From an uncultured Gemmatimonadaceae bacterium (GTDB taxonomy: Bacteria; Gemmatimonadota; Gemmatimonadetes; Gemmatimonadales; Gemmatimonadaceae): a stretch of DNA of 5,955 nucleotides. Both the position numbers and the translations under genes were made by a program. The stretch is from the NCBI GenBank assembly GCA_955652635.1, contig CATPBN010000073.1, forward strand, positions 1-5,955, written 5' to 3'. Shown here one piece after another: positions 4,965-5,955 of the stretch. The notes under the pieces were generated by a model. The model did no database searches. It was not told the DNA's origin and saw only the letters and a list, made by a program, of their open reading frames with translations. Positions within the stretch are counted from its first letter, which is position 1; every line of letters begins with the position of its first letter.

Positions 4965-5297
4965 TCAGGCAATCGTGGACAGCGAGTCGAATTTGAACGT
5001 CTCGACCGTCGGTCTTCCGGACATCACCGGACGAAGCGTCTTGTCCAGTTGCGGATATGTAATGGACTCGTACTTGCGCGCCGAAGCCATGTCGTTCCAG
5101 ACGCTGATGGCGAGGACGTGTTGATCCTGCACCAGCAGAAGCTCGTCCTTGAAGCCGTCCTGCTTTTTCAGGATTGGAAGGACTTCGTTTCGGAACAGAG
5201 TATGAAACTCTTCGTTCTTGTCGGCAACGATGTCAAAGCGAACGCTGCGTGCGATCTGTCCCTTGGTGCTCTTGGTGTTGTTGTTGATGTTCTGCAT
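4965..5297 (-). CDS. ABM-like dimeric alpha/beta-barrel protein
   Basis: 110 residues, a usual size for the antibiotic biosynthesis monooxygenase (ABM) superfamily of ferredoxin-like dimeric alpha/beta barrels. An Asn/Lys/Thr-rich start (MQNINNNTKSTKGQ) precedes strand 1 (IARSVRFDIV, 15-24). Next come a helix (EEFHTLFRNEVLPILKKQDG, 29-48) ending in the typical Gly-Phe turn, strands DELLLVQDQ and VLAISVWND, helix MASARKYESITYPQLDKTLRPVM (70-92), and final strand PTVETFKFD. The WND-x-ASARKYE segment is characteristic of this fold. Members range from cofactor-free monooxygenases to haem-degrading and non-catalytic proteins; no specific active-site residues can be assigned, so the activity is open. 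ATG preferred: GGAG lies 10 nt upstream. It ends in a strong terminator and is divergent from the SnoaL-like gene, so it is probably a single-gene unit. It could be named a hypothetical protein with equal caution. Confidence 0.82.
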   Translation of the reverse strand: MQNINNNTKSTKGQIARSVRFDIVADKNEEFHTLFRNEVLPILKKQDGFKDELLLVQDQHVLAISVWNDMASARKYESITYPQLDKTLRPVMSGRPTVETFKFDSLSTIA

Positions 5298-5398
5298 TTG
5301 AGAATATCTCCAGCACCCCGTCTGATTTTGCCCTTTCCTGCGTGCGAGGATTCACCACAGGTGGGCCGCGCCGAAACGATCAACCCAGGCGCTCAATC

Positions 5399-5427
5399 TT
5401 GTCTAGAATCGTATCCCGCAGTATAAC
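5399..5427 (+). promoter_or_regulatory. Sigma-70-type promoter, rightward, with a nearly symmetric -10
   Basis: TTGTCT (5399-5404) and TATAAC (5422-5427) are separated by the ideal 17 bp; they match consensus at 4/6 and 5/6. Transcription would start near 5434 and leave a leader of about 200 nt before the SnoaL-like gene. On the other strand the same bases read TATACT (5425-5420), also 5/6 to the -10 consensus though without a good -35, so the element could serve both directions. Confidence 0.5.
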
Positions 5428-5451
5428 CCATCGAGTGTCGTAAATGTATAT

Positions 5452-5477
5452 GTGACATTAGTTTATGCGTAAGTCAC
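5452..5477 (+). repeat. Inverted repeat (hairpin) downstream of the rightward promoter
   Basis: GTGAC plus TTA (one A bulged at 5457) pairs with TAAGTCAC around a 9-nt loop. It lies roughly 20-45 bases after the predicted start site. It could be an operator or the first stem of a structured leader; no family is recognised. Confidence 0.4.
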
Positions 5478-5498
5478 GTGCGGGTAGGAGCTTACCTG

Positions 5499-5537
5499 AT
5501 GAGGCAGCTTTCGGCGATGTTCCTGAGAGGCGCTTAA
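5499..5537 (+). CDS. Candidate 12-residue leader peptide ORF
   Basis: ATG at 5499 is preceded by AGGAG (5486-5490) at a good distance of 8 nt and encodes MRQLSAMFLRGA before TAA. It lies in the predicted long leader of the SnoaL-like gene, ending about 100 bases before that start. It has no run of one amino acid suggesting attenuation. The SD is the only support, and chance is likely in DNA of this composition. Confidence 0.2.
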   Translation: MRQLSAMFLRGA

Positions 5538-5597
5538 CGTGAAAAAGTCTCAGATGAGTATCACGAACAAATTACCGCTGGCTTCGTTCCGTTTTCT

Positions 5598-5606
5598 TGC
5601 TACTAT
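5598..5606 (+). promoter_or_regulatory. Possible proximal extended -10 of the SnoaL-like gene
   Basis: TGCTACTAT fits the TGn extended -10 pattern (4/6 in the hexamer) without a recognisable -35. It would start transcription near 5613 and give a short leader of about 25 nt carrying AAGGAG. It is an alternative or addition to the distal promoter at 5399. Confidence 0.3.
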
Positions 5607-5625
5607 CCCACTAGTCACCCGAACC

Positions 5626-5631
5626 AAGGAG
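5626..5631 (+). promoter_or_regulatory. Ribosome binding site deciding the SnoaL-like start
   Basis: AAGGAG lies 6 nt before the ATG at 5638. It selects this start over the in-frame ATG at 5554, which would add 28 residues, has no SD, and would place the proximal promoter candidate within coding sequence. Confidence 0.8.
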
Positions 5632-5637
5632 ATCGTC

Positions 5638-5955
5638 ATGACAACCGCAGCTCCAAGTTCCACCGCCACAGTCGCTGAGGAGCTCGTGTCGCTCTGCCGC
5701 GCCGGGCGCTTCCTCGACGCCGTCAATACGCTGTACTCGGACGATATCGTCAGCGTCGAATCAATGGGCAACGAGCAAATGCCCCGCGAGATGAAAGGGA
5801 TCAAACCGGTTCGTGAGAAGGGTGAGTGGTGGTCGGAAAACAACGTGGTGCATTCTTCCGTGGTGGAAGGACCGTTCGTCGGGGACGACAAGTTTGCCGT
5901 CTACTATAATCTCGACGTCACGTCCAAGCCGAGCGGCAAACGGCAGCCAATGGAA
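5638..5955 (+). CDS. SnoaL/NTF2-like family protein, 3' end missing
   Basis: First 106 residues of a probable 130-150-residue NTF2/SnoaL-fold protein cut by the right edge. After a short Thr/Ala/Ser-rich start come the two usual N-terminal helices (TVAEELVSLCRAGRFLDAVNTLYSDD, 11-36). The strand IVSVESMGNEQMPREMKG follows (37-54), then a helix with KPVREKGEWWSENN (56-69), and strands VVHSSVVEGPFVGDDKFAVYYNLDVTSK. The LYxDDxVSVE segment and the following MxG-(x)-WW pattern are typical of SnoaL-like/DUF4440-type proteins. Such domains form small cone-shaped barrels that act as cyclases, isomerases, dehydratases or ligand binders, often of dimers. The usual pocket residues at the end of the barrel are outside the window, so activity cannot be judged. 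Strong AAGGAG ribosome binding site; divergent from the ABM-like gene, with which it may share control. Confidence 0.85.
   Translation, partial: MTTAAPSSTATVAEELVSLCRAGRFLDAVNTLYSDDIVSVESMGNEQMPREMKGIKPVREKGEWWSENNVVHSSVVEGPFVGDDKFAVYYNLDVTSKPSGKRQPME

Larger units (their letters stand above)
5298..5637. other. 340-bp divergent control region without an established gene
   Basis: It lies between the ABM-like gene (leftward) and the SnoaL-like gene (rightward). The central part (about 5399-5475) is more AT-rich than its surroundings and holds a good rightward sigma-70 promoter. An 8-bp hairpin with one bulged base (5452-5460 with 5470-5477) follows, then a 12-codon ORF candidate with an SD (5499-5537). 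Next is another inverted repeat, CGTGA/TCACG at 5538-5565, enclosing CTCA-GA-TGAG. A possible proximal extended -10 lies at 5598. An in-frame ATG at 5554 upstream of the SnoaL start has no ribosome binding site. 5298-5398 shows nothing beyond the leader of the leftward gene. Confidence 0.6.

Noticed and set aside
5554..5640. In-frame upstream ATG extending the SnoaL-like protein by 28 residues
   Set aside because: It has no ribosome binding site, whereas the ATG at 5638 has AAGGAG; the extra residues do not resemble the family's N-terminus.
1..5955. Novel defence or mobile system, CRISPR array, tRNA or insertion sequence
   Set aside because: No repeat-spacer pattern, transposase, terminal repeats, integrase, nuclease or tRNA-like cloverleaf was seen; all genes belong to common chromosomal families.

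Overview
The window holds nine protein genes, two of them cut by its edges. It has no RNA genes, insertion sequences, CRISPR arrays or other mobile DNA that I can see. It reads as ordinary chromosomal accessory DNA of a GC-rich, free-living, probably Gram-negative soil-type bacterium. A lipoprotein with a Ser-Ser after its acylated Cys fits an outer membrane. One AT-rich promoter region contains a TAnnTTTG-like -7 element, the type used in the Bacteroidota/FCB group, which would suit a relative such as Gemmatimonadota. That placement is inference with low confidence.

Left part (1-2103): a divergent regulatory module. On the minus strand lie a small four-helix membrane protein (383-847) and an SDR oxidoreductase (from 371, running off the left edge), 11 bp apart. 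On the plus strand lie a MarR-type repressor (968-1411) and a KANL3/Tex30-type alpha/beta hydrolase (1408-2103), which overlap by ATGA. The control region between them carries a 22-bp near-perfect palindrome (884-905), a good candidate operator for the MarR protein.

Middle (2145-4066): a 12-helix MATE-family exporter, possibly the last gene of the MarR operon, then a small VOC (glyoxalase-fold) protein with a strong ribosome binding site. A short diverged tandem repeat lies between them. A 16-bp inverted repeat (4043-4079) that includes the VOC stop codon separates this rightward block from a convergent lipoprotein gene.

Right part (4091-5955): on the minus strand, a predicted lipoprotein with a probable jelly-roll domain (4091-4789) and an ABM-type dimeric alpha/beta-barrel protein (4965-5297) with a textbook intrinsic terminator. 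On the plus strand, a SnoaL/NTF2-like protein (from 5638) runs off the right edge. The 340-bp divergent region between the last two contains promoter candidates, a hairpin and a 12-codon leader ORF candidate.

Taken together, the genes look like a small-molecule response and detoxification neighbourhood: a MarR sensor, an exporter, a hydrolase, a reductase, and VOC, ABM and SnoaL folds. No substrate can be named from sequence. I do not see a convincing new multi-gene system. The most informative signals are regulatory: the palindrome, the terminators and the divergent promoter region.
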